From Symbiodinium natans (lineage: Eukaryota; Sar; Dinophyceae; Suessiales; Symbiodiniaceae), in assembly GCA_905221605.1 (NCBI GenBank), contig CAJNDS010002625.1, positions 226,001 to 290,000 on the forward strand: DNA of 64,000 bases, read 5' to 3'. The position numbers and the translations under genes are program-made. Below are positions 10,396-21,800 of the stretch, piece by piece. The first letter of the stretch is position 1. Each line of letters starts with the position of its first letter. The notes below the pieces were generated by a model. The model had not been told where the DNA came from. It did not search any database and worked only from the letters and a program-made list of their open reading frames with translations.

Positions 10396-11043
10396 ATGAG
10401 CAAGGACAGCCAATTGTCCAAGGCCAAGTTCCTCCCTCCTGTCTGCAAAAATGGGCGCGAGCGGCTCGTTCCACACTCAATCAGGTCCTGGGGCACGGCA
10501 ACATCACTCCTTTTCTTTCCGGACGAGGCTCCGCTCAACTTCTTGGACGCGGCAAAACCAGATGTCTCCTTTCGCCAAATCCCGCCATTAGCCTGTTTGG
10601 TGGCCAAACCGTGGCCGAGCCCTCTGCAGGGGAAGAAGCAAAGCACAACAAGTCACCTTTTTTTGAGGTGGTTGGGGCTGGGCAGGCCCAAAAAAGGTGA
10701 CTTTTTGCGCCGGACTCTTGCCCAAGCTTTCAATACAGTTTGGTCCAAACTGTACGACAATCACAGAGCTGGCGATCCGCCTGCTATGCTTGTGGCCGTC
10801 ACAGTTTCCGTTGACCATGAACGACAACACGGTACTTCTCAGGAAGTAACAGCAATCCAAACAATGTGGCATGCAGCGAGAACCATGCTTGCGGAGTTAG
10901 GGACAACCAAAAGTCCCTTTTGGAACTCGAGTGGTCAACCTGACTGCATCCTTGTTTTGTCAGGATGTATTACTGAGGCGGAACCTCTGAGACTTGTACA
11001 TTTCACAGTAGGGTCGTGTATTCGCCGTCATATGATGACTTGA
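10396..11043 (+). CDS. Uncertain open frame, 215 residues
   Basis: The frame starts at ATG (10396, MSKDSQLSKAKF) and ends at TGA (11041-11043). Composition is protein-like and mixed, with no domain I recognise. It reads straight through a 14-bp inverted repeat (10650-10703), which argues against intact function. A 206-residue frame on the other strand (10026-10646) and a plus-strand frame at 10121-10396 overlap it, so the choice of frame is not secure. Confidence 0.25.
   Translation: MSKDSQLSKAKFLPPVCKNGRERLVPHSIRSWGTATSLLFFPDEAPLNFLDAAKPDVSFRQIPPLACLVAKPWPSPLQGKKQSTTSHLFLRWLGLGRPKKGDFLRRTLAQAFNTVWSKLYDNHRAGDPPAMLVAVTVSVDHERQHGTSQEVTAIQTMWHAARTMLAELGTTKSPFWNSSGQPDCILVLSGCITEAEPLRLVHFTVGSCIRRHMMT
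10650..10703. repeat. Short foldback element
   Basis: AAGTCACCTTTTTT (10650-10663) and AAAAAAGGTGACTT (10690-10703) are perfect 14-bp inverted arms around a 26-nt G-rich loop. They could be a small MITE-like insertion or a hairpin. No clear target-site duplication is seen. Confidence 0.6.
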
Positions 11044-11234
11044 AAGACACACAGATGAATGATAACGGACATCGGACATGCTCCGGCACAGAAGACTTGT
11101 TCGCCCCACAGTGTGAAAAGAATGAGTCCGCGAATCTCGAAATTGGATGTATTCTTGGATTCAGATTTTACGGGTTTTATTGGCCCCATTTTTTTTGCTA
11201 TCTGGCTCAAGCACGGTCCGGGCACAATAAAATG

Positions 11235-12540
11235 ACTTCTTCATCTTGAACGAGATGTTCTGTTCCGTAATTTGGCCGTAAAAATTGATGGTAACGATTT
11301 CTCTTTAAACTTCTCAAAATCTGTGAAGTAATCATATGGATATACGCCCTTGTCTGTCAATAATTTAAATCTTCATCTGACGTTATGTATTTGCTCGTCT
11401 TGTCGCGCTTATCGTTTTCTTCGTATTTTGTTAGCTTAACAAGCGTATTTAAGGAAGACGATAAGAACGTATCCTTAAACTCAAGCTCTTTAAGACAAAA
11501 GGTTATGAGCTTTTCGCTGTCTTGTGCACTTACGTTGATTTCGTCCTTTTCTGTGTCTAACTTATCTAAGTTGGATATAATTAAGTGTCATAATTTTTAA
11601 GATTGTGAAAGAACACGGGTGTTTTGAAATCTTTAAAACAACAGTCAAGATAACATTTTAAGTGTGCTGGGCTTCTATATTGTCCTGTAAAAATGACAAT
11701 GGTCGCGAAGCTTCTTTTTACCACCCTTTTTGTTATCAAAACAACCACGACAAACAGAACGCCTTTTCGCCTCGTCGTATTATGGTTCTTGAAGAATGTC
11801 TTGTCTCTTTCTGGCATCTCTACTTTGTGAATGTTATTAGCCATGCATCCTTTTTGTATGTCGCGTTAATAAGTTTTCCTTTTGAAAGCCTTTTTGACAA
11901 AACTGACAATGGAAAAGTTTTTCTTTGTGCTTGTTCGTTTGCGTACTCATTAACCTTGAAAAGTCCTTTAACAATCCACAGTTACTGTTACTGTCCTTTT
12001 CTAAGCGTAATAAATTTTCATGACATGTTGGTTCAATTTTTGTTATTCTGTTTGCTCATATTTTTTGTTTGTCCTCGTCTATAACATAAACATTTACTGA
12101 AATACTACCTTGATTCATCTCTTCACAATAAACTATGTCATCATTTGAAGCTGGAAAATCAACATCACCCTTTTTTTTAAGAGCTGTCGTTGTTTATTTT
12201 TGCTTGTTATAATGATACATTCTTTCGGGGTTGGTTGTGATTCTTATAGATCATGAAAGAGTAGCATTGAGCACAGTTTTTAAAACAATATTCGTCATCG
12301 TTTTTTGTAGGGTCATATTTCTCAGAATGAATTGCTATTTTCATTATCTTCTTTATTGTTAGACCTGACCGTTTTAATTGCGAGTTTTCTATTTGTTCTT
12401 CAATGTCACCCGACATGTTGTTTAGCTTTGTTTAAGTCTTCTTCGTTCAATAGGTTGTATCTTCTGCTTCTTATTGTGTGTCTTACTTCATCAGCTTCTG
12501 GGTGGCTAAATGCCACATTTACCTCTATTAACACTTTCAT
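11235..12540 (-). pseudogene. Broken viral/Polinton-type family B DNA polymerase, N-terminal and exonuclease part only
   Basis: The segment lies in an island visibly richer in A/T than its flanks. Minus-strand frames in the right order show hallmarks of the protein-primed type (Pfam DNA_pol_B_2). First comes a charged N-terminal region (frames 12406-12540 and 12207-12416). Then SISVNVY and a C-x2-C-x12-H-x4-H finger (FHCQFCQKGF, about 11850-11940). Next is VEMPERDKTF, a second Cys pair with RDHCHF/TGQYRSPAHLKC (about 11655-11760), and PVFFHNLKNYDT (about 11585-11620), the exonuclease-I region. FKDTFLSSSLNTLVKLTKY follows, and last TDKGVYPYDYF (about 11310-11350). At least five frame changes and several stops separate these blocks, so the gene is dead. 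The palm domain is absent. Such genes are known from Polintons/Mavericks, adintoviruses and linear plasmids. The host lineage of the source is unknown. Confidence 0.8.
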
Positions 12541-12545
12541 TTATT

Positions 12546-13905
12546 TTCTTTTTTCAAATATTCAGTTAATTTTTTTTCTGGTATTTTTAAAAATAATGAG
12601 CTTCTCATAGGTTTTAGGATTGAATTGAAGCTTAGAGGTTGTAATATTTTCTCGTTCACCACTAAACATTCTCTAGTCATGGCGGAAGCCTTCTTGCTGC
12701 TTATGAACCACCAGAGGAAGAAGCTGAATCACTTCTAGGCCTTCAGGCAACTGTTTGGGCAGCAGTTTGAGAGCCTAATCATTTCTGGACCTTCTGAACA
12801 TGTTTGAGGCATCAGTTTGAGAAGTCTACCCACTGCTGGGCCTCAGGATTTTTTTTTTTTGGACTGACGCCTACATCAGTAGCGCAGTAGGCCGGTCTTG
12901 TTGGACTCGACATAACAGGTGAAACGAAGTCAGCGCGCTCAAACCACCAAACACACCACGCAACCACCCAAGAACCAAAGAAACAGAATAAACAAAGCAA
13001 GCAAAGGCGCTGAACTGCGAGGTAACCCCACGCACTTAGCACTCGAAGTTGTCGTTGAAGTCCCAGTGCAATCATACAGCACAGAGCATGCGGGGAATCG
13101 CAAATTGCAACACTGCTAGATTCTTAAAACCACCATTATGTCGCCACTGGTGCGACATCATTCAAATCAAACCGAGGTTATTGCTCAATAGAATCCCGTA
13201 TCCGTCGTTAATTTAAGAAGTTAAATCATTCTGAACCTTTTTGAAGAACTTAGACATCTCTCAAGTTGCGGCTTCTTAGCAGCCTGGAGACATTGTACTC
13301 TAATGTTTCACAATTTGCTCCAAAAGAAAAGACATTCTCAACGATCTTGCGCAAAACATCTTGAAAAATTCCAATCGAAAGTTATTTTTGGAGGTCGAGC
13401 TTGGTGTTGGATTGAAACACCTGGAACATCGTCAAATACATGTACATTCTTATGCGAAGTGGGCAAGCGAAGCAGAGCGCACAGAGTCAAGATGGTGCTT
13501 ACCTACAGTTTCTGCAACGGTGCCTTTCAAGCCGCCTGATGGTCCATATCTAAGATCCGCCTAGAGATGGAGTTGATTCCAGCTTGGCGGCGTGTCTAAG
13601 ACGTTGTTGATGTGCTATCCGCTGGATGCCAGCTGATGTCTCTTACGAATGTCTTGCAGAAACATGTCTTAATGTGTTTGCAAGTTTAAAGCTTGGAGGC
13701 TTTAAGGTTGACGTGGAGTTTCTGCAACCAATGCTGTAGGGTGCTGTTTGCTTGCTTCTGGAGACCTTACGCAGATCACTTAAGCGGTAGCACTTCTGCA
13801 GGCTGCGCCTGCATTGCCGCGGCGTTGGTTTCTAGCCGAGCTATGCGCCTTGGGGGGCGCAACTTCTCAAGCGGTTACCGCCGCTCCACGCGCCGCGCCC
13901 GGCTT
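12546..13905. other. No gene seen
   Basis: The AT-rich island fades at about 12650, and ordinary composition resumes after 12700. CTTCTGGGCCTTC-like motifs recur near 12735-12850. I find no supported frame or structured repeat. Confidence 0.4.
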
Positions 13906-13909
13906 TTTT

Positions 13910-14254
13910 GGTTTTGTATTTTTATTGGAGAAAGAGAATGTGTAGAAGTCTTGAGAATCAGAGAAGTAGGATTCATCCAAATTCCACCCTCTCGTTTCTT
14001 GTTTTTTCCTTGTGTTCGTTATTCGAAATCTCTCGTTTCTTGTTGTTTTCTTGTGTTTTTGATTCGAAAATTAGAGAAGTAAAGTGGAAAAGTGAAGTGT
14101 TCCCTAGTTTCTCTTTTGTTTCTTGTGTTCATTTTTCGAAGATCAGAAGAGTAGAATCAGCAGAATTCCCCCTCGTTTCTTGGTTTGTTTCTTGTATTTA
14201 TATTCGAAAAGCAGAGACTAAGCAGATAAGTTATTCGAAAATCAGAGAAGTAAT
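13910..14254 (+). repeat. Left arm of a ~350-bp inverted repeat with TTCGAA boxes
   Basis: This sequence is the near-perfect reverse complement of 18281-18631. It is built from loosely repeated 30-80-bp modules containing CTCGTTTCTTG, TTCGAA and AATCAGAGAAGTAGA. The apparent frame through it (13908-14402) is repeat-derived. Confidence 0.85.
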
Positions 14255-15680
14255 GAAACAGAATTTCGTTTGCTTCAATAGTAAGTCAAGAATGACAAAA
14301 TATGAGCCAAACCCCCATTTAAAGCCATGGGCTTCAAAGCCCCCCCTTAAGCCCCCCGCGCCCCTTTGTTCGAATGATGGACCCATTATGGGAGAGACAT
14401 GAATTTTCTTCTGCTCTACTTATTCTCGACTTTTCGAATAATAAGCCCAAGAAACAAAAGAAAGAAACGAGGGGGGGAATATAGAATTCTCTGATGTCAA
14501 AGAATGAACAAGAAACAAAAAAAAAACTCACTTCAAGGCCCTAAATTTAAAAGCTTCCCTTTGCCTGGAAGCCCCTCTTTTTGCCTCCCTTCAAGCTCCC
14601 CTTCAAGCCCCCTTTTAAGTCCCCCTTAAGCTTTCCCTTTATCCCTCTTAAGCACCTCTCGAGCCTCCCTTAAGCTCCCAAGACCAAAAAATTGATTCCA
14701 CAAAGAGTGTTTCAAACACCACTTCGGCCCAACAATTTGAGCGACAGCCAGCTAACCTAAGCGAAGACAAGCGAGACTGTTTTCTCTGGTGATGCAACGG
14801 CTGAAGCTGTGCAAGCAGAAAGCCAAGCAGCTAAGCTGTTGCCAAAACCCCCTTTAGCAAAAGCAAGCAAAAGCAATTAGCTAACACACCCAAAGCGAAC
14901 AAGGAGGGTTCCAGGCAAGCAAAGCTGACTAGACACACCACCAGGCTCCGAAAAGGGAGCTTCTCATATTCAGGAGTAAGGTTTAGGCCCGGTGCAGCGT
15001 TTACTTGTCGGTGCCTGCAGAGAGCCGCGGCCCTACACTGGGACAACCTGTCGTTTGTTTTGAACACATGGTCTTCTCCCAAAATAGTTGGTACCCCTTC
15101 AAAGAATCTCAAATCCTACAATCCTTTTAGCAGAATCCCAGAAAAAGTATTGGTATATGCAGGGCGAATGTAGGAATGCCATATCAGTCTCTCCACCCCT
15201 GATGAAAACGACCATGTTGAGAAAGTCGAACTGGATGAAGATGGAACATGTTTTTCGGGGACATCCGAATGAAGAAGCCATCTCGTGTTAGCATCGGGAA
15301 TGAGATTTCCGGTCCGATTCCAAGCTTCGCATACCCTAAACCCTGAACTCTTACCCCTAAATGGAACTGGCTGGGTCCGCCATACCTTAGGGCAAAAACG
15401 CTGAATTCTCTACCGAACGTGAAACCTCCCGAGTATGAAACACCCACCCAGAAATATGAGATGCTGCAGTATTTGTGCTATTTGATAACACACTGTGATC
15501 TGTTTTCATACATTCTGCAATATGCTTGGCTAAGACATGGAACACTATAATGTACTCGAATCTTATAGTCTGCTGTAAGGTCTCCGAAAGCTGCCAACTC
15601 TCCGAGAAAGATCTCCCACAGCTATACACGAGGACTGAGGACCGAGTGCAACAGAAGCTAACAGCGAAGCTCTCAGAAAT
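14255..15680. repeat. ~1.5-kb dispersed repeat, copy 1 (3' truncated)
   Basis: It starts with GAAACAGAATTTCGTTTGC and passes through the hallmark AAAGCCATGGGCTTCAAAGC (14321). It then has inverted TTCGAA modules, a pyrimidine-rich ladder of CCTTAAGC-like units (about 14550-14690), and a long segment ending at GCTCTCAGAA, where copy 2 begins directly. Copies 2 and 3 continue past this point, so copy 1 has lost its last ~130 bp. Short frames repeated in all copies (such as minus 14831-15112) show no protein signature. Confidence 0.9.
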
Positions 15681-17173
15681 AAAGCCATGGGCTTCAAAGC
15701 CCCCCCTTAAGCCCCCCGCGCCCCTTTGTTCGAATGATGGACCCATTATGGGAGAGACATGAATTTTCTTCTGCTCTACTTATTCTCGACTTTTCGAATA
15801 GTAAGCCCAAGAAACAAAAGAAAGAAACGAGGGGGGGAATATAGAATTCTCTGATGTCAAAGAATGAACAAGAAACAAAAAAAAACTCACTTCAAGGCCC
15901 TAAATTTAAAAGCTTCCCTTTGCCTGGAAGCCCCTCTTTTTGCCTCCCTTCAAGCTCCCCTTCAAGCCCCCTTTAAAGTCCCCCTTAAGCTTTCCCTTTA
16001 TCCCTCTTAAGCATCTCTCGAGCCTCCCTTAAGCTCCCAAGACCAAAAAATTGATCCACAAAGAGTGTTTCAAACACCACTTCGGCCCAACAATTTGAGC
16101 GACAGCCAGCTAACCTAAGCGAAGACAAGCGAGACTGTTTTCTCTGGCGATGCAACGGCTGAAGCTGTGCAAGCAGAAAGCCAAGCAGCTAAGCTGTTGC
16201 CAAAACCCCCTTTAGCAAAAGCAAGCAAAAGCAATTAGCTAACACAAAGCTGACTAGACACACTACCAGGCTCCGAAAAGGGAGCTTCTCATATTCAGGA
16301 GTAAGGTTTAGGCCCGGTGCAGCGTTTACTTGTCGGTGCCTGCAGAGAGCCGCGGCTCTACACTGAGACAACCTGTCGTTTGTTTTGAACACATGGTCTT
16401 CTCCCAAAATAGTTGGTACCCCTTCAAAGAATCTCAAATCCTACAATCTTTTTAGCAGAATCCCAGAAAAAGTATTGGTATATGCAGGGCGAATGTAGGG
16501 AATGCCATATCAGTCTCTCCACCCCTGATGAAAACGACCATGTTGAGAAAGTCGAACTGGATGAAGATGGAACATGTTTTTCGGGGACATCCGAATGAAG
16601 AAGCCATCTCGTGTTAGCATCGGGAATGAGATTTCCGGTCGATTCCAAGCTTCGCATACCCTAAACCCTGAACTCTTACCCCTAAATGGAACTGGCTGGG
16701 TCCGCCATACCTTAGGGCAAAAACGCTGAATTCTCTACCGAACGTGAAACCTCCCGAGTATGAAACACCCACCCAGAAATATGAGATGCTGCAGTATTTG
16801 TGCTATTTGATAACATACTGTGATCTGTTTTCATACATTCTGCAATATGCTTGGCTAAGACATGGAACACTATAATGTACTCGAATCTTGTAGTCTGCTG
16901 TAAGGTCTCCGAAAGCTGCCAACTCTCCGAGAAAGATCTCCCACAGCTATACACGAGGACTGAGGACCGAGTGCAGAAGCTAACAGCGAAGCTCTCAGAA
17001 ACGTGTACCTGCACACAGAACAAGAGAGAAGGCTGCGAGACTAGAAAGGAACAACGTATCCAGTCATGGCAGAAAAAACCACCGACTCATTTCATTTCAT
17101 TGTATGTCTTTAGTTTTCCGCTTTTGCACCATGCTGTAAGAAATGCAACGCAAGAAAATCGCTGGTTCCCACA
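15681..17173. repeat. ~1.5-kb dispersed repeat, copy 2
   Basis: Direct tandem copy of 14321 onward, spaced 1,360 bp. It lacks about 30 bp near 16247 that copies 1 and 3 contain. It extends to GCTGGTTCCCACA at 17173, beyond which it differs from copy 3, so this marks the shared 3' boundary. Confidence 0.9.
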
Positions 17174-18280
17174 GCCAAGGACGCCAGACTCTTCAACTTG
17201 AGGTGCTCTCGACAGCCAAGAGGCCACGGCCAGCTCGCTAGAGGGTCCGCTTTCCAGACCGGTGAAACTAGATGCATTTGGGACTGAGCTTGGAAATTCC
17301 ACTAAGCCCTCTTTGCCTTGCGCCCGGAGACACAGTGTCCAGAGCCTATGGCTTCTGGGGCCCTGGGAGAACCAGGAAGCCCTTCGACTGCAGACTGCCT
17401 GCAGTTCTCTTGTTCTGCGAATTTTCAGGCACTATGGAAAAAAAAAACGGTCGTGCAGTAAGAGTAATGACACTTTGCAGACTGTCAAGCGATTTTGTCT
17501 GCTGGGTTTGTGAGTTTTGCTTTGCAGTTTCTGCAGCGGTCCAAGATGCAGGCCGCCAGAAGCCTGCTTGCAGTCCGTGTACCAGACGTGGCGCTTGCTG
17601 TGGGTGACGGGCCGCTCAGTGATAGGTGCCGGCAGGTTCTTGTTTTCATTGGTCTTACCTCGTTGGGTTTTGCATGCCTGTAAGAACAAGCGATTGCTTG
17701 CTGACTTGTGCAGTTTGGCTCTCAAAGTTCTTGTCTTATTTTGGCAATATACCGCCCTGTGCTGCTGATGTAGTAAGGTGCGTCCACTTCAAAGAAAACC
17801 CGTGTGTGGACCTTCTCGAGTTTGTCCATGCACCTTGATTTGGCTCTCGAACAAGCCAAAGACCTTGTTAACGTACGAAAGCTTTTGGGTGAAGGGCAAC
17901 CAAGATCCGTGCGGAGACACTTCGCAAGACCATTTTAGCAGGTAGCCGTCAATCATTGAAAGTCACAGCTGGCCAGCATGCTTAAAAGGTGAAAGCTGCA
18001 TCTACCAATGCCTGAAGACAGGTATCACAGTGTATATCGATGGAAGGTGTGCGGGGAACGCCGCCCTGAAGCGTATCGGTCGAAGTTTTGGGCAAAACCA
18101 AGACCCGTGCTCGAGACATCATCGAAAGCACACGGTCTAAAGCAAAGACAGGCTCGCAACAGGAAACAAGCCAACCTTTGCCAAGAAGAGCTTCCGTGAA
18201 AGGTGAGCACCGCGCACGGCCAAGCAGTCACAGAGAAGTGGAAATCCAGTGCAGGGCGGCACTGTTGCGTTTAGATGAAT
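17174..18280. other. No gene seen
   Basis: This is unique-looking sequence between repeat copy 2 and the right inverted arm. Several 60-110-residue frames overlap in different frames without protein signature or splice logic that I can support. Confidence 0.4.
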
Positions 18281-18631
18281 TCTCTACTTCTTTGATTTTC
18301 GAATAACTTATCTGCTTAGTCTCTGCTTTTCGAATATAAATACAAGAAACAAACCAAGAAACGAGGGGGAATTCTGCTGATTCTCTACTCTTCTGATCTT
18401 CGAAAAATGAACACAAGAAACAACAGAGAAACTAGGGGATACTTCCACTTTTCCACTTTACTTCTCTAATTTTCGAATCAAAAACACAAGAAAACAACAA
18501 GAAACGAGAGATTTCGAATAACGAACACACAAGGAAAAAACAAGAAACGAGAGGGTGGAATTTGGATGAATTCTACTTCTCTGATTCTCAAGAACTTCGA
18601 CACATTCTCCTTCTCCAATAAAAATACAAAA
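18281..18631 (-). repeat. Right arm of the ~350-bp inverted repeat with TTCGAA boxes
   Basis: Reverse complement of 13910-14254, with TTCGAA at 18298, 18329, 18399, 18472 and 18513. The two arms bracket repeat copies 1 and 2 and unique DNA. Related modules in the forward sense recur at 18940-19085, next to copy 3. Confidence 0.85.
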
Positions 18632-19099
18632 ACAACAAAAAACGAGGAGGGATTTAGACTTCACAAGAAACAACAAAACATGAAGTGCGTGTCTTCTTCT
18701 CACTCTAGTCGTTGCAGGGTCCACTAAGAAATGAAATCGTTTTTTATTTTTGGATCTTTCTTCTCTGCTTCTTGCTTGTGATTTGTGTGGGTGCGGGTGG
18801 GGAGGTGGGTAGGGTGAACGAGGGGGAGGGAGGCCGGTTCTCTGCGCAAAAACGTTGAGTTCTTGTCATCGTACAGCAAACCACCAAGCTTCAACTTTTG
18901 ACCCTTGCTTGCTCAACAGTTCCACTCCCTTCGTTTCTTGTTTGTCTTTGTGCTCATTCTTCGAGAATCAGAGAAGTAGAGCGTTAGTATTCCCTCGTTT
19001 ATCGCTTTTCGTTTCTTGTGTTTATTCTTCGAAAATCAGAGGAGAAGAGAATTAATCTAAATTCCACCCTCCTCGTTTCTTGTCTTGTTGTTTCTTGTG

Positions 19100-19195
19100 G
19101 GGTTAACCCGACCCTAACCGAAACCCTGACCCAGCTTACGGTTAGGGTTAACCCAACCCGAACGCGAGTTGGGGTTCAGGCTATCCTAACCTGCT
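19100..19195. repeat. Degenerate TAACCC/GGTTAGGG segment
   Basis: Mixed units such as GGTTAACCCGACCCTAACC and GGTTAGGGTTAACCC form short imperfect palindromes. It may be telomere-like sequence that has diverged. Confidence 0.5.
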
Positions 19196-19223
19196 ACCTG
19201 GAGTTGGGCTTTCTGTTAACCTG

Positions 19224-19357
19224 AAGACCGCGTTGTGACCGCTTTGTGACCGCGTTGTGACCGCGTTGTGACCGCGTTGTGACCGCGTTGTGACCGCGTT
19301 GTGACCGCGTTGTGACCGCGTTGTGACCGCGTTGTGACCGCGTTGTGACCGCGTTGA
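19224..19357. repeat. 11-bp minisatellite (TGACCGCGTTG)
   Basis: About 12 nearly identical copies of TGACCGCGTTG; one has TTTG in place of GTTG. On the minus strand it translates as a cycling RSQRGHNAVTT peptide, a by-product of the period. Confidence 0.95.
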
Positions 19358-19383
19358 CCGCAAGGGTGCTGTCAAAAAATGGC

Positions 19384-20979
19384 ATGAAACAGAATTTCGT
19401 TTGCTTCAATAGTAAGTCAAGAATGACAAAATATGAGCCAAGCCCCCATTTAAAGCCATGGGCTTCAAAGCCCCCCCTTAAGCCCCCCGCGCCCCTTTGT
19501 TCGAATGATGGACCCATTATGGGAGAGACATGAATTCTCTTCTGCTCTACTTATTCTCGACTTTTCGAATAATAAGCCCAAGAAACAAAAGAAAGAAACG
19601 AGGGGGGGAATATAGAATTCTTTGATGTCAAAGAATGAACAAGAAACAAAAAAAAACTCACTTCAAGGCCCTAAATTTAGAAGCTTCCCTTTGCCTGGAA
19701 GCCCTTCTTTTTGCCTCCCTTCAAGCTCCCCTTCAAGCCCCCTTTTAAGTCCCCCTTAAGCTTTCCCTTTATCCCTCTTAAGCACCTCTCGAGCCTCCCT
19801 TAAGCTCCCAAGACCAAAAAAATTGATCCACAAAAAGTGTTTCAAACACCACTTCGGCCCAACAATTTGAGCGACAGCCAGCTAACCTAAGCGCAGACCA
19901 GCGAGACTGTTTTCTCTGGTGATGCAACGGCTGAAGCTGTGCAAGCAGAAAGCCAAGCAGCTAAGCTGTTGCCAAAACCCCCTTTAGCAAAAGCAAGCAA
20001 AAGCAATTAGCTAACACACCCAAAGCGAACAAGGAGGTTCCAGGCAAGCAAAGCTGACTAGACACACCACCAGGCTCCGAAAAGGGAGCTTCTCATATTC
20101 AGGAGTAAGGTTTAGGCCCGGTGCAGCGTTTACTTGTCGGTGCCTGCAGAGAGCCGCGGCCCTACACTGGGACAACCTGTCGTTTGTTTTGAACACATGG
20201 TCTTCTCCCAAAATAGTTGGTACCCCTTCAAAGAATCTCAAATCCTACAATCCTTTTAGCAGAATCCCAGAAAAAGTATTGGTATATGCAGGGCGAATGT
20301 AGGGAATGCCATATCAGTCTCTCCACCCCTGATGAAAACGACCATGTTGAGAAAGTCGAACTGGATGAAGATGGAACATGTTTTTCGGGGACATCCGAAT
20401 GAAGAAGCCATCTCGTGTTAGCATCGGGAATGAGATTTCCGGTCGATTCCAAGCTTCGCATACCCTAAACCCTGAACTCTTACCCCTAAATGGAACTGGC
20501 TGGGTCCGCCATACCTTAGGGCAAAAACGCTGAATTCTCTACCGAACGTGAAACCTCCCGAGTATGAAACACCCACCCAGAAATATGAGATGCTGCAGTA
20601 TTTGTGCTATTTGATAACATACTGTGATCTGTTTTCATACATTCTGCAATATGCTTGGCTAAGACATGGAACACTATAATGTACTCGAATCTTATAGTCT
20701 GCTGTATGGTCTCCGAAAGCTGCCAACTCTCCGAGAAAGATCTGCCACAGCTGTACACGAGGACTGAGGACCGAGTGCAACAGAAGCTAACAGCGAAGCT
20801 CTCAGAAACGTGTACCTGCACACAGAACAAGAGAGAAGGCTGCGAGACTAGAAAGGAACAACGTATCCAGTCATGGCAGAAAAAATCACCGCTCATTTCA
20901 TGTCATTGTATGTTTTTAGTTTTCCGCTTTTGCACCATGCTGTAAGAAATGCAACGCAAGAAAATCGCTGGTTCCCACA
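19384..20979. repeat. ~1.5-kb dispersed repeat, copy 3 (most complete)
   Basis: It carries the 5' GAAACAGAATTTCGTTTGC start, AAAGCCATGG at 19452 and the 3' end GCTGGTTCCCACA. A shortened echo of the 3' end (GCTGTAAGAATTGCGACGCAAGAAAATAGC) follows at about 21042-21077, suggesting tandem terminal duplication. Confidence 0.9.
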
Positions 20980-21159
20980 AGGGGTCATCGGGCGTCCGAA
21001 ACATGCGCTCTCGTATTTTGTTTATCCGCATCTTGCGCCGTGCTGTAAGAATTGCGACGCAAGAAAATAGCCGGTTCCCAGAACGGGTCCTCGGATACGT
21101 GGGCTTTGTTGGGTCCTCGGGCTTCCGGATACGTACGTGCGCTCTCAGCACGAGTTGAT

Positions 21160-21800
21160 AGGTGCTTGCACCGAGACCGTACATCGACGCGAACAGCAGC
21201 GGTTTGGCATTAGCCCTGGCTCCAATCTGTGATCTCGATCAGAAGCGAAGAGCAGCGCCGTCCAGTCACTATGAAACGAGCCTTCCGTGTCAGCGGCGGC
21301 TGCGAGCAGCGACCGGACAACTTCCACGTGACCTATGTAGGCTGCGCGCATCAACGCCGTGTCACCATCAGCGCCCGCTTTGAGGAGCAGACGCACTATG
21401 GCCACATCTTGATGCCCGGATTAGTGCGGTCGTGCCCGGATCATCGTTGTGATTTATGCGGGCACGAGCTTCGAGCAACTCGGCCATGAACAGGAGCGCC
21501 AGCGTATGGCAGACCGTAGTCGTAGCTGTTGGCATGCATAATGCATGCCAACAGCAGCGCTGTTTGGCCCTGGCCATCCCAGGAATTCATGGCGGCTCCA
21601 GCTCGAAGTAGCGAGGCCACGATTTGCTCGTTGCTCTCAAGGACGCACTGAAGCGCATTCCCGCAGAAACCGCAATCAACCAGCGCTTTCTTTTTGCTGT
21701 CAATTGTTACGCCTTCCTCACTGTTGCAGGTATGGACATGAGCAAAATGAACTCGCCAGCCATAACCATGTCCGTGATCGCTTCCACACTCTGACAAGCG
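21160..21800 (-). pseudogene. Ankyrin-repeat pseudogene with two frameshifts
   Basis: Three consecutive minus-strand frames together read as ankyrin repeats. The first gives EQIVASLLRAGAA and GQTALLLAC (about 21555-21640). The second gives MAELLEARARINHNDD and GTTALIRASRCGH (about 21395-21490). The third gives VAIVRLLLKAGADG, DTALMRAAYIGHVEVVRSLL and then DWTALLFAS (about 21230-21400). The TAL and VxxLLxAGA signatures fit the ankyrin consensus. The frame changes near 21500 and 21395 have no recognisable intron between them, so I call it a pseudogene. Ankyrin proteins mediate protein-protein contacts and are very numerous in dinoflagellates. Confidence 0.75.
21525..21555. repeat. Perfect 31-nt palindrome
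   Basis: GCTGTTGGCATGCAT and ATGCATGCCAACAGC are perfect 15-bp arms around a single A. It lies inside the ankyrin pseudogene, just before its first frame change. Confidence 0.9.

Noticed and set aside
10026-10646. 206-residue minus-strand protein
   Set aside because: It overlaps equally plausible plus-strand frames, has no motif, and I cannot decide in its favour.
11188-11212. CCATTTTTTTTGCTATCTGGCTCAAG as a second spliced-leader relic on the plus strand
   Set aside because: Only the last 8 bases match the leader, and an 11-base insertion would be needed.
14831-15112. Conserved small protein, found three times (also 16189-16437 and 20011-20241)
   Set aside because: Conservation follows from the DNA repeat. 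The copies have different lengths and frame changes, so there is no sign of selection on protein.
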